Source: Amanita rubescens (Eukaryota; Basidiomycota; Agaricomycetes; Agaricales; Amanitaceae). From it: a DNA stretch of 64,000 nt. Location of the stretch: NCBI GenBank assembly GCA_015039365.1, contig WION01000104.1:92600-156599 (forward strand), written 5' to 3'. The translations under genes were made by a program, and so were the position numbers. Shown here in pieces: positions 29,528 to 42,749 of this stretch (its first letter is position 1; every line of letters begins with the position of its first letter). Under the pieces are notes generated by a model. It made no database searches. It worked only from the letters and a program-made list of their open reading frames with translations, and had not been told where the DNA came from.

Positions 29528-30996
29528 CTATTGGTTGGCACACTGGACACGAGCTTCATCGTGATCACCATCCATACTCTCGTCATGATCATGCATGCTT
29601 CTCCGTGTCCGATTATCTGCATCTTCCATTGTCACTTCTTCGAGTGAAATGTTTTTCTCGAATTTTTCCATTGGCTTTCGCGGCGGCAGTGCGCGGTCCA
29701 ACAGGGATATACTTTCTTGATCAATATTATCTGGAAATCGGACGGAAACCTTGACATAAAGGTCACCAGGCTCATGATGCCGTTGTGAGGGCATGCCGTG
29801 TCCGGCGATGACTTTGAGGTCACCTGCTTCGACGTCGCTGATTTATCGAGAGATATCAGTAGCAAAAACACCCACCGTGTTTTATGACAACACCGGGCTC
29901 CAAATTCACCACTAAAGCTCGATCGTCCAAATGGCGTATTGCATATTGACCACCGCCCAGAGCCGTTAGAAGATCAATTTCAATCTCGGTAATGAGATCA
30001 TTGTCCTGACGCTTGAAACGCTCGTGAGGCTTTTCATCCACAACGATGACGACATCTCCAGGTTCTGCGCCGGGTGATTGATCACTTTCCCCTCTGAAAT
30101 AGATGGTTTGGCCTCCCTTCATCCCCTTATCGATATGCACCTCGAGCAACTTCTTCTCTGGAATGACCTTCTTGCCTTTACAGTTCGAACACCGGTCCTT
30201 TGCGTGGATAATCTCACCCGTTCCGTTACACTCGTCGCACGTGGATTGTATTTGCTGAATCATAGGGCCCATCTGTCGAAGTGTAACTTTGAGACCTCGT
30301 CCTGAGCAAGTTGGACAAGTCCTATTGGCACCCTCTTTGCCACCTCTTCCTTTGCACTTGGAACATATAACATTGCGCGTTAATGCAAGTTTGGTCGTCT
30401 TCCCTTTGTACAATTCCTCCAATGTGACGCTGACACGGTGGACAAGATCTTTAGTTTTTCTGGGCCCCGAAGGACGACCCCCGCCTCCAAAGAACCCTCC
30501 CGCACCCCCAAACAGCTGACTAAAAAGATCCTAGGGACATGATGGCGTCCAGTCATTTGTGGTAGCGAAACAATTGGCAGCCTACCTGTGGATCCATTCC
30601 TCCCATGCCGCCTTGTTCCGACAAGCCAGCTTCACCGCGCGTATCATACACCCTACGTTTCTCTGAATCGGATAATACTTCATATCTATAGGAATTATAA
30701 GGAGATTGTAAAATGACAGCGAAAACGTCTGATAGACGTACGCATGCGTAACCTCTTTGAACAACTCCGGGTCACCACCCTTGTCTGGATGTAATCTAAG
30801 GGCCCTGAAATATCACAATAAGCATCTTACTCGACCGCATGTCCTGATATTCCTCCTACTTTTTTCGATAAGCTTTTTTAAGTTCAGCGTCAGTTGCGTC
30901 TGGCGATGTCTCCAAAAGATCGTAGTATTTTCTGAATTCGACGATTCAGAATGCAACACGTAAAAAGCGAAATAATACCAACGTTTCTTTGACCAT
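29528..30996 (-). CDS. YDJ1: Type I DnaJ/Hsp40 co-chaperone with CaaX box (Ydj1-like)
   Basis: It stimulates the Hsp70 ATPase and delivers unfolded clients in the cytosol and at the ER/mitochondrial surface. From ATG 30996 the exons give a J domain (KYYDLLETSP, HPDKGGDP with the HPD motif), a Gly/Phe-rich linker (GGAGGFFGGGG), four CxxCxGxG-type zinc motifs (CSKCKGRG, CPTCSGRG, CDECNGTG, CSNCKGKK), and the C-terminal substrate-binding domains with GHGMPSQRHHEPGDLY. The protein ends CANQ, a CaaX box for farnesylation, as in yeast Ydj1. Introns of ~50 nt interrupt the J domain. It is complete. Confidence 0.95.
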
Positions 30997-31133
30997 AATT
31001 GCTAGGCGAGAGAGGAGAGTAGGGTAATGTAACGCTCAAGCCTCGAGTTTTAGAGCCACACTATTGATGATTGTTCTACAATGATCTAAATTGTTCTACA
31101 CTATGGACATATCCGGAACATTTATAATCAAAA

Positions 31134-32559
31134 TTACTCAGCGACGTTTTTATAGACGTCGAACCTGCGTTGAACAGTGACTGGGATCCCCGCGCGTGCT
31201 TGACTCATGACTTGAGGGTCTAACATGACTTGAATATGAAAATGAACTTCTTGGGATGGCGAGCCTAAATCTCACCGATAACCGTGTAAGTAATTTCTTC
31301 ACTTTCGCCTGCTTCCGATTGAATGTTGCCCCTGTCGTACGCAACTTTTCGGTCAATCATGAACCAAATATTATTTATACTTACATAGGGTCCACAACCA
31401 TTGAGTGTCCATACTGACTCAGTCAGTCAGGGGTCAATTCATGATTCGCTTATACTAACCGCATGATAACCAGCGCTCAAGTCTCGTGCAGGACTGCACA
31501 TGGAAATAAACACCTGATTGTCAACAGCTCTAAAGATAATTGATAATTATACAATTAAATGAAGGCGATTGCCTACCTGCTTCTCTGGAGAAGTTCCCAA
31601 TGTAAAGGCCCCGTTGTGCAGTTAAAAGCGCCCGGATATACTAAAGCGTGACAACCTTGGTAAAAGGTAATTGCTTGCGAGCAGAAAAGATATCGTGACA
31701 GGTCGTACCCTTTCGCGCCATTATCATGGCCAATTCGGGAAAACGAATATCATAGCATATGCCGAGACCAATTCTACCAAATTCTTTTGAAGGATAGGAA
31801 AAAATCAGAACGCGTAATAACAACTAATTGCGAGACGCCACCTGTATCAAAAATTGCAAGTTCTTTTCCTCCAGTAAGAGTTTCACTCTCCTACTCAATT
31901 GTTGTTAGGATTGGATTTTTTATGAGTCTGCACATCGTACTTTGAATTTGATCTGGCCCGGTATGTCGATATCGAATAGATGGATTTTGCGATAGAGGGA
32001 GACCAATTGACCTATGGCATGCTATTTGTCAACAGTCCATTAGATCAATCCTAGCTGACCTTCGGGATTATAGACGGTACATGTGTTGTACACAGCGTCA
32101 GTCTCCGCGTCGCACTCTGGAATAGAACCTGTGAAAATGATTGATTGCGGAAGGTTCCCTATCAATAATTTTGTACCTCCTATGAGCCAGGTTTTCGTTT
32201 CCCTGGCAATTGCAGACAGCATTTTTACGCTCTCGCTCTCGCTATTTGCGGGATCATACGTTTCTCCAGGCTTGAAGTTTATGTTCTCGGCATAGATCGG
32301 GAAATGAATGTGACCATAAGGGGAATTAAAGCATTCCTAACTTATGTGAGTTCTAAGCTGGATACAAGGCATGGGGACACACAGGCAGCACTATGAGATC
32401 TGGCTTCTTTTCGTTGTTCGCAGCACGGATAATCATGTCCCGGGCGTGTTGCAGGTTATCACGTTTATTGGCTGTAATGCTACCCAGCTGAATAAGAGCC
32501 AGAGTGAATGGTTTCAAGGAAGAAACGCTTCGTAGAGCCATTGGTGGTATGCTGAACAC
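31134..32559 (-). CDS. Carbon-nitrogen hydrolase, Nit2/omega-amidase-like
   Basis: It belongs to the nitrilase superfamily branch that hydrolyses alpha-keto amides. From ATG 32559, the first catalytic Glu lies in [13 protein letters not shown] (split by an intron), Lys in [13 protein letters not shown], and Cys in [15 protein letters not shown], so the Glu-Lys-Cys triad is complete. Later exons give [38 protein letters not shown] and the end [18 protein letters not shown]. Introns are short and numerous. The start could be the second Met (MALRSV). It could equally be named a Nit3-type protein. It is complete and divergent from the AN1 gene (99 bp between ATGs). Confidence 0.9.
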
Positions 32560-32658
32560 TAAGGTAGAAGCGTTGGTTGATCAATTGGACGCTGAAGCTA
32601 GGATTCGGAAGGCTCGAAGCGAGCAACCGCCTCCTTCCTTGTTCCCACGTAATAGTTC

Positions 32659-33584
32659 ATGAGTCTTGATATTGGTTCTCGTTGCTCTTTCCCCTCCTGC
32701 GGGACGATAGATTTTTTACCAATCCTCTGTCGCTGTAATAAGCATTATTGCAGATACCACGCTGTTCCTGAGTCACACTCATGCCCAGCTGACCCTTCCG
32801 ACCAGCAGCCGCTCGCTCCTTTGGGAGACGCTATTCCCTGCTGTGTCCCAGGATGCAAAAGGCCATGCGCTACGGAATCAACGCAGGTTGAACAAGCTCG
32901 TACCACATACCGCTTTGCTGAACCGTATTGCATTGTGTGGGTTGTTCACCACCCATCTGAATACTACGCTCACGGGCAACGAACAACAGCCACGGACTAT
33001 CCTCATCACGACAGAGTTCCGAGCTTGCAAGCCAAACGCAAACGACTTCAAACAATATTGAAAATGCTCGTGCCCTTTTGGCCAAACACTTCCCTGGAGG
33101 CGGTCTGTCGCATAAGGTCGGATGTCGACAAACGCGAAGAAATGTGCCTACAGATCGTATTTTGCTGATGCAAATGCGTCACAATGCTATGCCAGGAGAT
33201 CCGAGATATAGTGCCTCTTCTCCGAAACCAGATGAACTGCTTTATTTAAGGGTCCAGGTATCACCAAAAGCACAGTCAATGTTCTGGTTCAAAAAAGCGA
33301 GCATAGCATATACTCTAGCGGTATCGGGAGATTGACCACTTGTCCTACAGGACTTGATCACCGGTAAAGTGCTAGACTTGTTGGCATCGAGGTTGAACCT
33401 CAGGACATCAGATGAATCCGTAAGTTCTTTCTTTCCCCTATTTAGGAGCAAAAATATAGTTGATTCGAAAAGCCTCTCTCCCTCGTCTTCATGGATGACA
33501 CGTCTGTTCCCCCAAGTCGCCAAATTCTGCGAAATGACTTGCCCATATCTCAACAAGTCTGTGACAACGGCCTCCTTATTATAG
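32659..33584 (+). CDS. AN1-type zinc finger protein (Cuz1/ZFAND1-like)
   Basis: The N terminus has an AN1 finger, CSFPSC...CRCNKHYC..H......HSC, followed by a second partial Cys cluster (CCVPGCKRPC). The middle has NARALLAKHF. The C-terminal part has YLRV.V..KAQSMFWFKKASI and then GKVLDLLASRLNL, the pattern of the ubiquitin-like tail of Cuz1/ZFAND1, which links the proteasome and Cdc48 under stress. Exon borders after ~33310 are uncertain. A 30-nt gap would be a very short intron, and the last ~50 codons can be read in two frames, so the true stop may be 33584 or a few bases later. Confidence 0.72.
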
Positions 33585-33703
33585 GATGATAATGTCAAGT
33601 TAAAATCAAGATAGGCGGAGAGGGAATTACTATGAAACCATAATTCTTCGACTGTACAAGCGTAGGGACTCTGACTGCGAAGTATCCGTATAGCAGAATA
33701 TAA

Positions 33704-36700
33704 TCATGACACTAGCGCAGCTAAACGTCGAAGATGCGAAACGTTCAAGTAAGCAGGAACATATGTTTCTAGGCCAGATACTTCTCGTGGTAGCGGAGGT
33801 TCGAAGGGATTTACTTCTTCAGTTTCGGGAGCGAGTAGTAGGTGATCATTGCGATCATTTGCCTGTACACGAGCAGCAACCACCCTCAAAATCTCCGGTG
33901 ATATGGGATTCTAAAGATTTGGAAATTAATATTTGACCAGGTTCCGACCAAGCAACTAGCTGATCGCACCTCATAATCTGCCACGTAATAATTAGTGCAC
34001 ATGCGCTGTATTTGCATAGGACTTAACATCCAGCAGACATCGTATATAATTTCAATATCGGCAGGTGTCGACTAGATTTTCCCATTGGTAATCGTTACTA
34101 TAAGCGGAGGAAAAACAGACCTTCTTCAGTTGAAGTAGTTTTGTGGCCTGCACTAAGTGCTCCAGCTGCAATAATCCTTCAGGCATGTCGTGCGACTTGC
34201 ACCATTCTTCAACACGTGTGATATTGTACTGAATTTGCATTGCTAGGAATGAAGTTGAGCTTTTGTTACTTTTCGTTGGTTAAATACCGACCTCGCTTCC
34301 AAGAAGAAAAATTACGTCGCATTAGCAAGTCATTAAAACTAGTGACGCCGATGAGTTTGAGGAGCTCCGTAATTACTTGTTGCATCACAGATTCCTCCAT
34401 GTAATAGCTTTTCAAACTCTTCCAGACTTTGTTTAATAGATTGAGAATATCATCCATATTGTAGGCAGGAGTGTTGTTTGTGTTGAGCAGGCGATTGAAT
34501 AATCGGCCACCACCATCACTTGTAGTGAAACCAGGTAACGACTGACTTTCGATGAGAGCCGGTATAACCGTCTTTGACAGTTTTTTCTTCGTCTCTAACA
34601 TCCAGGTGTGATAGATGTTGTACTCCAGGCTATCCAGATCATGTTTAACGACTGACACGAGGCGTTCATAGTCTTGCCAGTCAAAAGGCCTAATGGCATC
34701 TTCTTCGCCTGGGCCAATCCCCTGAGACATGTCGCTCTCGGCTACACATATGAAAGACAGCATTTCATGCACATTAGACAACCAAAATATTCCAGGGATG
34801 ATCGCGTCTTCGCCAGAGAATGACTAAAAGCTGAGTCAGATCATAGTATACAAACGAAGATAAGTACATACCATGACATGCGTCTGTATCGTCTGCATTA
34901 CATTTGCTAGGAATCGCTCACTTTCCGCGATTAGACCATATTTCCACATTTCGTTCGTTACAAGACTAATGAGATTGGCTGGAAATAATATTTCCTTGGC
35001 TGCTGCAGGATTTGTTAGACTAGGAGCAGGGATCTTTAGGCCACGGATCAGGCCATCTAAAATATCTTCGTCCAGTCGCTTAGTGTCTAGCATGAGCCTG
35101 ATTTTCTCCTCTGCCGGATCGCCCAGATTGCTTGCTCCGCCATTAGGTCGGAGCCTAGTAAAATCGTCTTCGCCATTGTAGGCAACTGATGCTGCTCGTG
35201 GGTTCAGTGCCTGACTTTTCTTAACATCTATCATCAGCTCGTCCGTTGAGGTACGAGTGTCCATTGGGCGAAATCCTCCAGCAGAACTATGTCGTCGCTG
35301 ATGATGGCGAGAGGGAGCATTCAATTGGGCACCGTTGGTTTCATTCGAACGAAGAGTAGGTGCAAAGGTTGGCGAAAGAGGTGGTTCTCCTCGTGAACCA
35401 CGCGTTAGGGAATTGAGAGCATTGGCGCGGTTGAGCTGCTCGCGGAGACTGCTTACTTCGTTCTTGAGTGTTAGGATAATTGAATTATCATCATTACCGC
35501 GCGGTGGTGCACTATCAATTGTTTTTTGCTGCGCCTCCAGTTGGTCGGCCTGTTGTGCTAGCTGATCAGTTAGCTTCTGGATGACGCCTTCCTTCTCTGC
35601 GCTTTTCTGGAGTAATTCTTCTAATCTTTTCTCGACTTCTGCCTTGGCCACAAGTATGGCATCTCGATGAGCTAATTCCGTTTCAGCCGCCTGTAAAGAG
35701 GCTTGCAGCTGTTTTATCCGAGTGTCCGCTTCTTCGTAACGAGTTATCCACTGCTGAAGCTGTTGCTCGAGACCTAAGAGTTGAACTTGGAGCTCTTTCT
35801 TTTCCTCTGTTCTCTTTTGCAGTGATTGGGTTAATTCCACAACCTTATTCTCAAGTTTGTAGGATATCTCCTTGAATTTCGAAACTGATCGTGCTTCTAT
35901 TTTCAGTGCCCTTAACTGCTTGCGAGCACAGCGTCGGCGAACGCAAGATTGAAGATAGACAACATGCAGCACATCAGACCTGAAAACTCGGCGCGACAAC
36001 CTGATACGGCATGGTAAGTTTTAATCACAAATATGATTGTACACATACACGCCACGGATCATACTTTGCAATAGAGTAGCCCCACGTCTACAGCGTTCAT
36101 CGACATAATGATGTCTCGCTTGTGCGCCCCGTACACCTTATTATGCCCTAATTAAGTAGGTAAAATACGGGTTGAAGAAACACCTACGGCTTTGGAATAA
36201 TGTAATGCTGTGTACAACCTCAAGATAACGTTTTCGTTGTAAATATCGTCTGATACCAGTCTGCAAGCGCTGCGCCGACGTTTCGCGGCGCATTTTTTCC
36301 ACAATACGTCGAGCCATGATCCCTCTCCACCAGGTTTGTATTTTGATTGCAGCATTTCGAATTTCTTGGTAGCGTTTCACAGCCATACGTCTGCGCATGT
36401 TTTTTTGCACAACAATTGCTAATTCGTTTAATCGTCCAGATCGCAGAGATTCCAATGCAGCAAGCATGCCGGCACGGAAAAAAATCTTAGTGCGTCCATT
36501 TTGGTACATATCTGAATCCGCTATCGTCTTTTCGAGAATGGAAGAACAGAGGCGACGCAGATCCATGGATTGTATCATCGACCTCCAATCAGACGAAGGG
36601 ACGAGCATATAATATCTGTTGAGTTTATCAGCCTGCCTTTAGACATCCTTGTTAGTTAAAAAACAGACCGTTCTGCAAACTCTTCGTAGCTCCATCGCGT

Positions 36701-39298
36701 AGGATAGCCTGCGCAACTGATTCTTATTGTTTCCAAGACACCGCATGCGCGAAGTTGGCCCAATACTTGTTGAGGATGGAACTCCCAGGGTTTTTTCTGA
36801 TCGTTAGGTTTGATGCAACGGATATAATGAACGTTAGTCACGCTGAGCGTCTCCATCAATGCAATAAGCGATGCTTTGAAAATGGAACCCTGTGTCGGCT
36901 TTTTACCAACAGCGCCAGCTCGTTTCGTCCCCGGAACAGCAGAAGAACTTTGGGCAACGAAGGATTGCCGCCCAGGGTCTGGGATGACGGACGATCGGCG
37001 AGATCCTGCACTCCCAGAGTCGGATGGTGCAGGGGACGCAGGCTTGGTGTACTCAGTACTTCTCGCTGAGTTCAAAGCGGTATCCAACACCTCTCGCAAA
37101 AACAAATTTTTGGTCGAGGAAAGGAGAGTCATATGCTCATCAGGGACGGTATCCCTATTCTTCTCTATAAACCCTTCCACCTCATACGTCACGTCCAGAG
37201 CATAGTGGGCAATTGTGAAGGAAGAGTTGCCAAAGCGTGGCTTCTTGTAAACCTCCTTAAATTCAGGTTTGCTGAGAAGTTGACTGTTCAGTTTTTGCAA
37301 GAAAGAGGTGTCAGTGCCAGCTGGTAGACGAGATTCTTCATCAAGCAGAGATAAGACACCCAATTTCCCTTCAATTGCATCTATGCATGGTTGATTGTCA
37401 GAGAAGTCAATAAAGGTCCAATTGATCTCTTCTTTGACGTATTCCTCCTGTTCAAGCTTGAAAACGTGAGAGTTAAACTAATCCTTGCACATTAGCTATG
37501 ATGACACATATAGAAAGAGTGCTCTTCACCTCCTGTTGTAATTTCTCATTTGCATAATTTATGCTGAATTGTTCAAATGAGTTCTATATAAGAGTGTTAG
37601 CTCTGAAATAGGGCCCAGATTGATTTCGTACTTTTTGGAAGTGTTCAAAGCCATATATGTCTAATACGCCAATGAACATTTCAGCGCGCTGAGCCGCATC
37701 GCCATTTTCCCCGGACAAACTTTCATTCACGACAGCCACCAGCCATTCAAACATGCATGCGTAAACAAACTTCGCAACACTATCCCTGACCACAGTGGCT
37801 TGAATGGCATTCAGTGACGTGATGATCTTCTCGGAGCGCGTCGCGATCTGCTTTTTAACAGTCCATTTCCTGAATTCTGCAAGGTTCACGCCGAGAAACC
37901 GGGTGGCCAATAACAAAGCAGGATCATCCTCTGCAATAATCGAGTCCGATCGCAATTGTACGATTTTGACGTTCCCTAGGTGAAGCATAGCTGCTAATAA
38001 GCGGAAGACAGCCCACTGTTTCTCCACGCTGATCCCAACCGTAGATAGTGCATGCTGCGTAGCTCGAAATTCCTCGCTGTCATCCACACCGGGTATGGGA
38101 GTGGAAGACGATCCACCCTGTTTCAGGTAGTGAAACTTAGTAATGTCGGTATCCAGACCAAGATCTTTGCGTTCTTTTGAAGGGGCACCTGCACAGAGTT
38201 GGTAAAAAATGTGATAATTTCGTTCGGTTGGGGGTTGAAACACTATTCTCGAGCGCTCAAGAAGATATGTCCTAATACGGGCACCAACGATCTCTTGCTT
38301 TCCATCAAAAAGGATCTGTGAAAATGGGTGTGAACCCACGGACTCAAGATTGACAGGCACACTGCTATCGAACCTGAATGTACTTTCCAAAACGCGAAGA
38401 ATTGTCATTCCGGGTAGTTTTAGCGTTCCCAAACGACTCGAGAATAGGGTTGGTGGCTAATATTTGGCGCTCAATCTCGCTCGAGTCATCCAAGCTAAAT
38501 TTCGTTTTCGTCCTCGCGTTTGAATCAGGTGGGTTAATTGAGGCAAGATAGCGCATAATAAACTTGGCCTGTCAAGCCCCGAACTTTAATGGATGAACAT
38601 TTCAACGAAATTCACGTTCTTACAGATTCTGTCTTGCCCGCACCACTGAATTGAAATTAGTATCTCCGAACCGAATCAATCGTTCATGCACACCTCTCTC
38701 CTGATACAATGATGGTCTGTCCTATGCCATTCTTTCTCATTGCTGTATATGCGTCCTCCGCAATCGCAAATAAGTGAGGCTCTAAATCACCTCTTCGTCT
38801 ACCATTGTAAGCTTGTATAATTTCTGGTCCATACAGGGTGACTCGCTGGAACGGATTAACGGCGATTAGAACGATGCCACTATATGTATATATGCTATGT
38901 TGGGCATAACGATTGCGAATTGTGTGAAGCACTACAAAACTTGAACCGGAACCTGAAAATAATCTGAGGACACATACCAGATGGTTCATTGAGATGCGAA
39001 AGGGTGGCTAAATCATCAGCGGTCTCCAACAACGGTGGGTTCCTCAAAGGAGGCAGCTCCTCTTTTCCTTCCTTTATCTCTTTTCCCGTCGTGTTGATTA
39101 ATATTTCCTAGCAAATTCGTTATTTCTGACAAGTAAAAAGAGTTAACGGAGCTGAACCTTGCCACGTTCGTCAATAAAGACGAGCTTGATCGTGTCATCC
39201 GACCCCTTCGTTACGGATGTGACTTCTGCAGAAAGCCATGCTTGGTCTTTATCTTCAAACCATACACGGGTCCCTTTGCTGTAAATGTTTTCTGCCAT
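33704..39298 (-). CDS. MYO5: Class V myosin heavy chain
   Basis: This is the actin motor for organelle and secretory vesicle transport to growing tips. From ATG 39298 ([13 protein letters not shown]) there is an SH3-like N-terminal domain. The motor has its P-loop [10 protein letters not shown] split by two introns, switch regions, the LDIYGFEHF relay, and the [10 protein letters not shown] actin-binding segment. Six IQ-like repeats follow at about 36500-35900, then a long coiled coil, a linker, and the DIL cargo-binding domain ([26 protein letters not shown]). It ends [14 protein letters not shown]. Many ~50-nt introns interrupt it. All major domains are present, so it looks complete and functional. 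It is convergent with the AN1 gene. Confidence 0.95.
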
Positions 39299-39480
39299 GC
39301 CGAAGCAATGACGGCCAACTTGCGCGTGGTGAAGATACGGGTGGTGTTGTTGGTTGTTGGGGATGTCCAGTCTTGTTACGTTACAGGTACTTACATACTG
39401 AGCAGCCGCGACCATGGACTATAATACATTCTGAACTATGTATTCACGAATTTGAATACGAGATAAAGTGTATAATGCGT

Positions 39481-42400
39481 TCAAGGAAAGGGTAGAGTTG
39501 CCATAGACTGACTCCAGTGGGTCATGATGTCGTCCACTTTGAATAAAACGCCAGTGACTGCTCGCATTAATGCCGTCTCGTGCAATCCCCCACCACCGCT
39601 AACCTTGATGCCTTGGTTGAGCCTAGAGAATAGGGTGTGACTCCAGTCGCTCGTACTCCTCAGAAGGGGCGCACGTTGAAGGCTCAAAAAACGCCCGCGG
39701 TCTAATTCTAAACAACCGTCTAGCACCACAAGTGCGAGCTCAAGGGCTGCGGTTAAGGCCGCTGCTTCTTTGCGCTCCCAGTGATCTATCGTTTCAGAGC
39801 CACGGAGATTTTCGATATCAGATTCTAATTCCACGCCCGAAATTGGCAATGTTCCAATTGTAAGAGCGATTTCCAGAGCGTCTGGCGCGACGATTGCCAG
39901 CCATTCAGGACATAGGCGTGATAAATGAGTTAGAATTGCGAGAGTGCGAAGAAATTGCGCCAGTGTAACCGGGTTGAGAATCAAACCGGAGCCTGCTCCA
40001 TGATGAACATTCCTTCCCTCTCGCAGTGTACTGCGTTGTTCTCTCCTTTGTTCGTCCCTTAGGAACAGCCAAAATCTCGAAACCAATGGAGAGATAAAAT
40101 ACGGAGTCGATAGTGATGTAAAAGACGCATGATTAGAGCTCTGGGCTGGTGCTTCTTTGGATTGGTGCTCAAACCTTGAAACTTGTAGGAGTTTCGTACG
40201 TGGAGACGGTAGAGTCTTATTACTTGATACCTTCGTCCGAGCAGTATTCAGAACTACTTCATCCATCAATGCGCGAATCTTCTTCTTTTCATCCTTCGAC
40301 ACAATGTGATGCGAATGGCTTGAAAGTGGCGATTCTTTGCCTAAGTAGTACATCGATTGAACTGCACTTAATTCCCGAGCTCCAGATACAAGCGCTTCTA
40401 GTGCAGAAAATCGCTGGGCAATGGAATATTGGGGCTGGAAAAACTCTTCGATTATGCACCTGAACGATTATGAGCGAAATTACGAAATTCACAAATGCTT
40501 CTTTTGCTTACGGAGCTGCCAAGTGAGGGCAAGAAGTAACTAGGGCATTGAGCGCGGCTTGTCTTTTGGTATCAAATCGAGGAATGTCATAATTATCCTG
40601 GAGTCCAAGAAGGGCATGTACCAGATTATTCGCATTTTCACCTGTAAGAAGACAGTTAACAAAACAGCGTGTGATTCTGACTACGTGAACCACGCACCTA
40701 GTTCGCTCCCAAAATCTCTTTTCCTGCGTATCAGGTCTTCTGCACTGTTGAGAGCCATCTCAACGTTATCCGCTGCGGAAGACTGGCCGCTCTGGCCGTC
40801 GTCATCCCGACTACGCAACAATGCTCCGAGCTGGGATAAATAAAGAGGCCGGGAAATCCTCTTGATCCCAAAGCTGAGAACTGGCTCTTTTTCAACTTCT
40901 GCTAGCTCAGAGGATGTGGCTAAAGGAGAAAGAGATGGGGCATAGCCCGTCATGGAATCATCTGAGTCAAAGCCGTCGTCAGCAAGAAGGATTTGGTTAT
41001 TGGCAACCGGGATTATGTCTTGAACTTGAGGCTCGGGCTGCGTAATTTCCTCTTCATAATCCACAATGTTGGCGCCCTGTACATTTGTGCCGTTTGCATT
41101 GGCATGTCCTTTGATTAATTCCCGGACACGATGTGCCCATAACCTTGTTTCATCTTCCCCGTCCCACACGTCAAAAGCAAGTACTTTTTCGGCAAGTGAT
41201 GATAGGACTTCGGCTACCAGCATTCCACATAATCGAATAGACTCATCCATGTGTGATATGTAATATCCAATAGCCGTGACAAAGGAGGGAGATAGGATAA
41301 GATTTTGGACTTTCTCCGACGTTGATGGCAGGTATGAAATTGTGACGAGTAATAGCATTGTCATATCTGGATCACCAGTGAGTTATTGTGGGTATTGTGG
41401 GAGATCGCTTACATCTATGGCGAGAAACAAAAGAATAATTGACGTGATCGCGGGACGTCCAAATGCTCAGGATTACGTCCAAAAGAGCTTGAAGAGCTGA
41501 GTTTGCGGTATGCGAGTTAATAGCTCGGACAAGAAGTACCTATAAAGTACCTTCTACGTTGTTTTCTCCCCCAAATGAAGCACCCGAGGTCCAACAGACA
41601 ATACCATGTATAAGCATCTCACACCATTCTTCGTTGACAAGTATCCCAGATACGGATTCCCATAACCCGCTGTGGGCTGGAAAAGGTACACCAAAAATCC
41701 CGTGAAGGGTCTGTCCAATGATCTTGACCTGAAGTACCAACTCTTCGCCCATAGAGTCCTGCAACGTTGCGAACATAGAACGCAGGAGGTTGTATAGCAC
41801 CTGTGGCGGCATATTCACCGTTAGATCAGACCACAGTTTGGAGTATATCTCTCGATCAGGTCCCTGCAGCTGGCGTTGAATAGCAGACATTGTGATCTTG
41901 AAAAATGAAACCTGCGACCGAGCAACAGGGGCAGGAGAAAAGACGCCTTGACCGACTAATTTAGAAAGAAGATAAACGACGGTGGGTATAGAATGATCTA
42001 TCTTCATTCAGCTTCGAGATGGAACGCGTATCATAAGCATACCGTTGACATCCTGAGTAGAGACATATGCAATCAACTGTTCGCATTGAAGACAGACACG
42101 TTGAAGGTAAGTTTTATTTTCAAGGAATGGAGGGACATATCCTCCCCCAGCGATGCTATTTGCAATCCGCGTCGGAATGCTTAGGGAATTACGCACATAA
42201 TCCTCCCATGTTACTTCTTGCTTCTTGGAAAATCGTTGAAATATCATCTTATAAATATTGACCATTGAATAACAGGTAGAAAGGCGTTGCAGCAAATACA
42301 AGGAGAAATCGGTTAAAGGGATGGATAGTATTGTTGAGTATGCAAGTGTGACAACTTCTGCCACCGCAAGCACATCTTCGTGAATACGAATAGGACAAAA

Positions 42401-42688
42401 ATATTGCACCAGCAATTGGAGATTTCCGCTTTCTCTTAGTGCGGATTCCCAGGTAGGAGCGACCTTTTCTATCAAAGCATGCTGGATGAGCGGAATGTGA
42501 TAGGGAATGTTGATGGATGAGTGCAAGGGCTTGACATCGTGATCACTAGAGCCGACCGGTAGCAATCCAATAGCTTTTAGGGGCGGAATCAACAAGTGAA
42601 GAAGGTCCTGCAGTTCGTATATTGGTGCGTGCAAGGCACGAAGAGTTGTCGCAATATCGTCGTCAGAGCTCATGAGACATGCAAACAT
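39481..42688 (-). CDS. TEL2: Telomere length regulation protein TEL2/TELO2
   Basis: The scaffold of the Tel2-Tti1-Tti2 complex that stabilises PI3K-like kinases (TOR, ATM, ATR). The start is at 42688 or the in-frame MSSDDD just inside. The N-terminal half is helical repeats. The conserved C-terminal domain has RPLYLSQLGALLRS, MALNSAEDLIRRKRDFGSEL, NANNLVHALLGLQDNYD and FDTKRQAALNALVTSCP, followed by FFQPQYSIAQRFSALEAL, the most recognisable TELO2 segment. A poorly conserved tail ends at 39481. There are several ~50-nt introns. It is read in tandem with the myosin gene, whose start lies ~180 bases downstream of this stop. Confidence 0.88.
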
Positions 42689-42749
42689 TTTACGTAAGAT
42701 ACTAATAAGACCAATTCGGTAAAGGCCGGCCAGTAGTGTTACCTGTGAC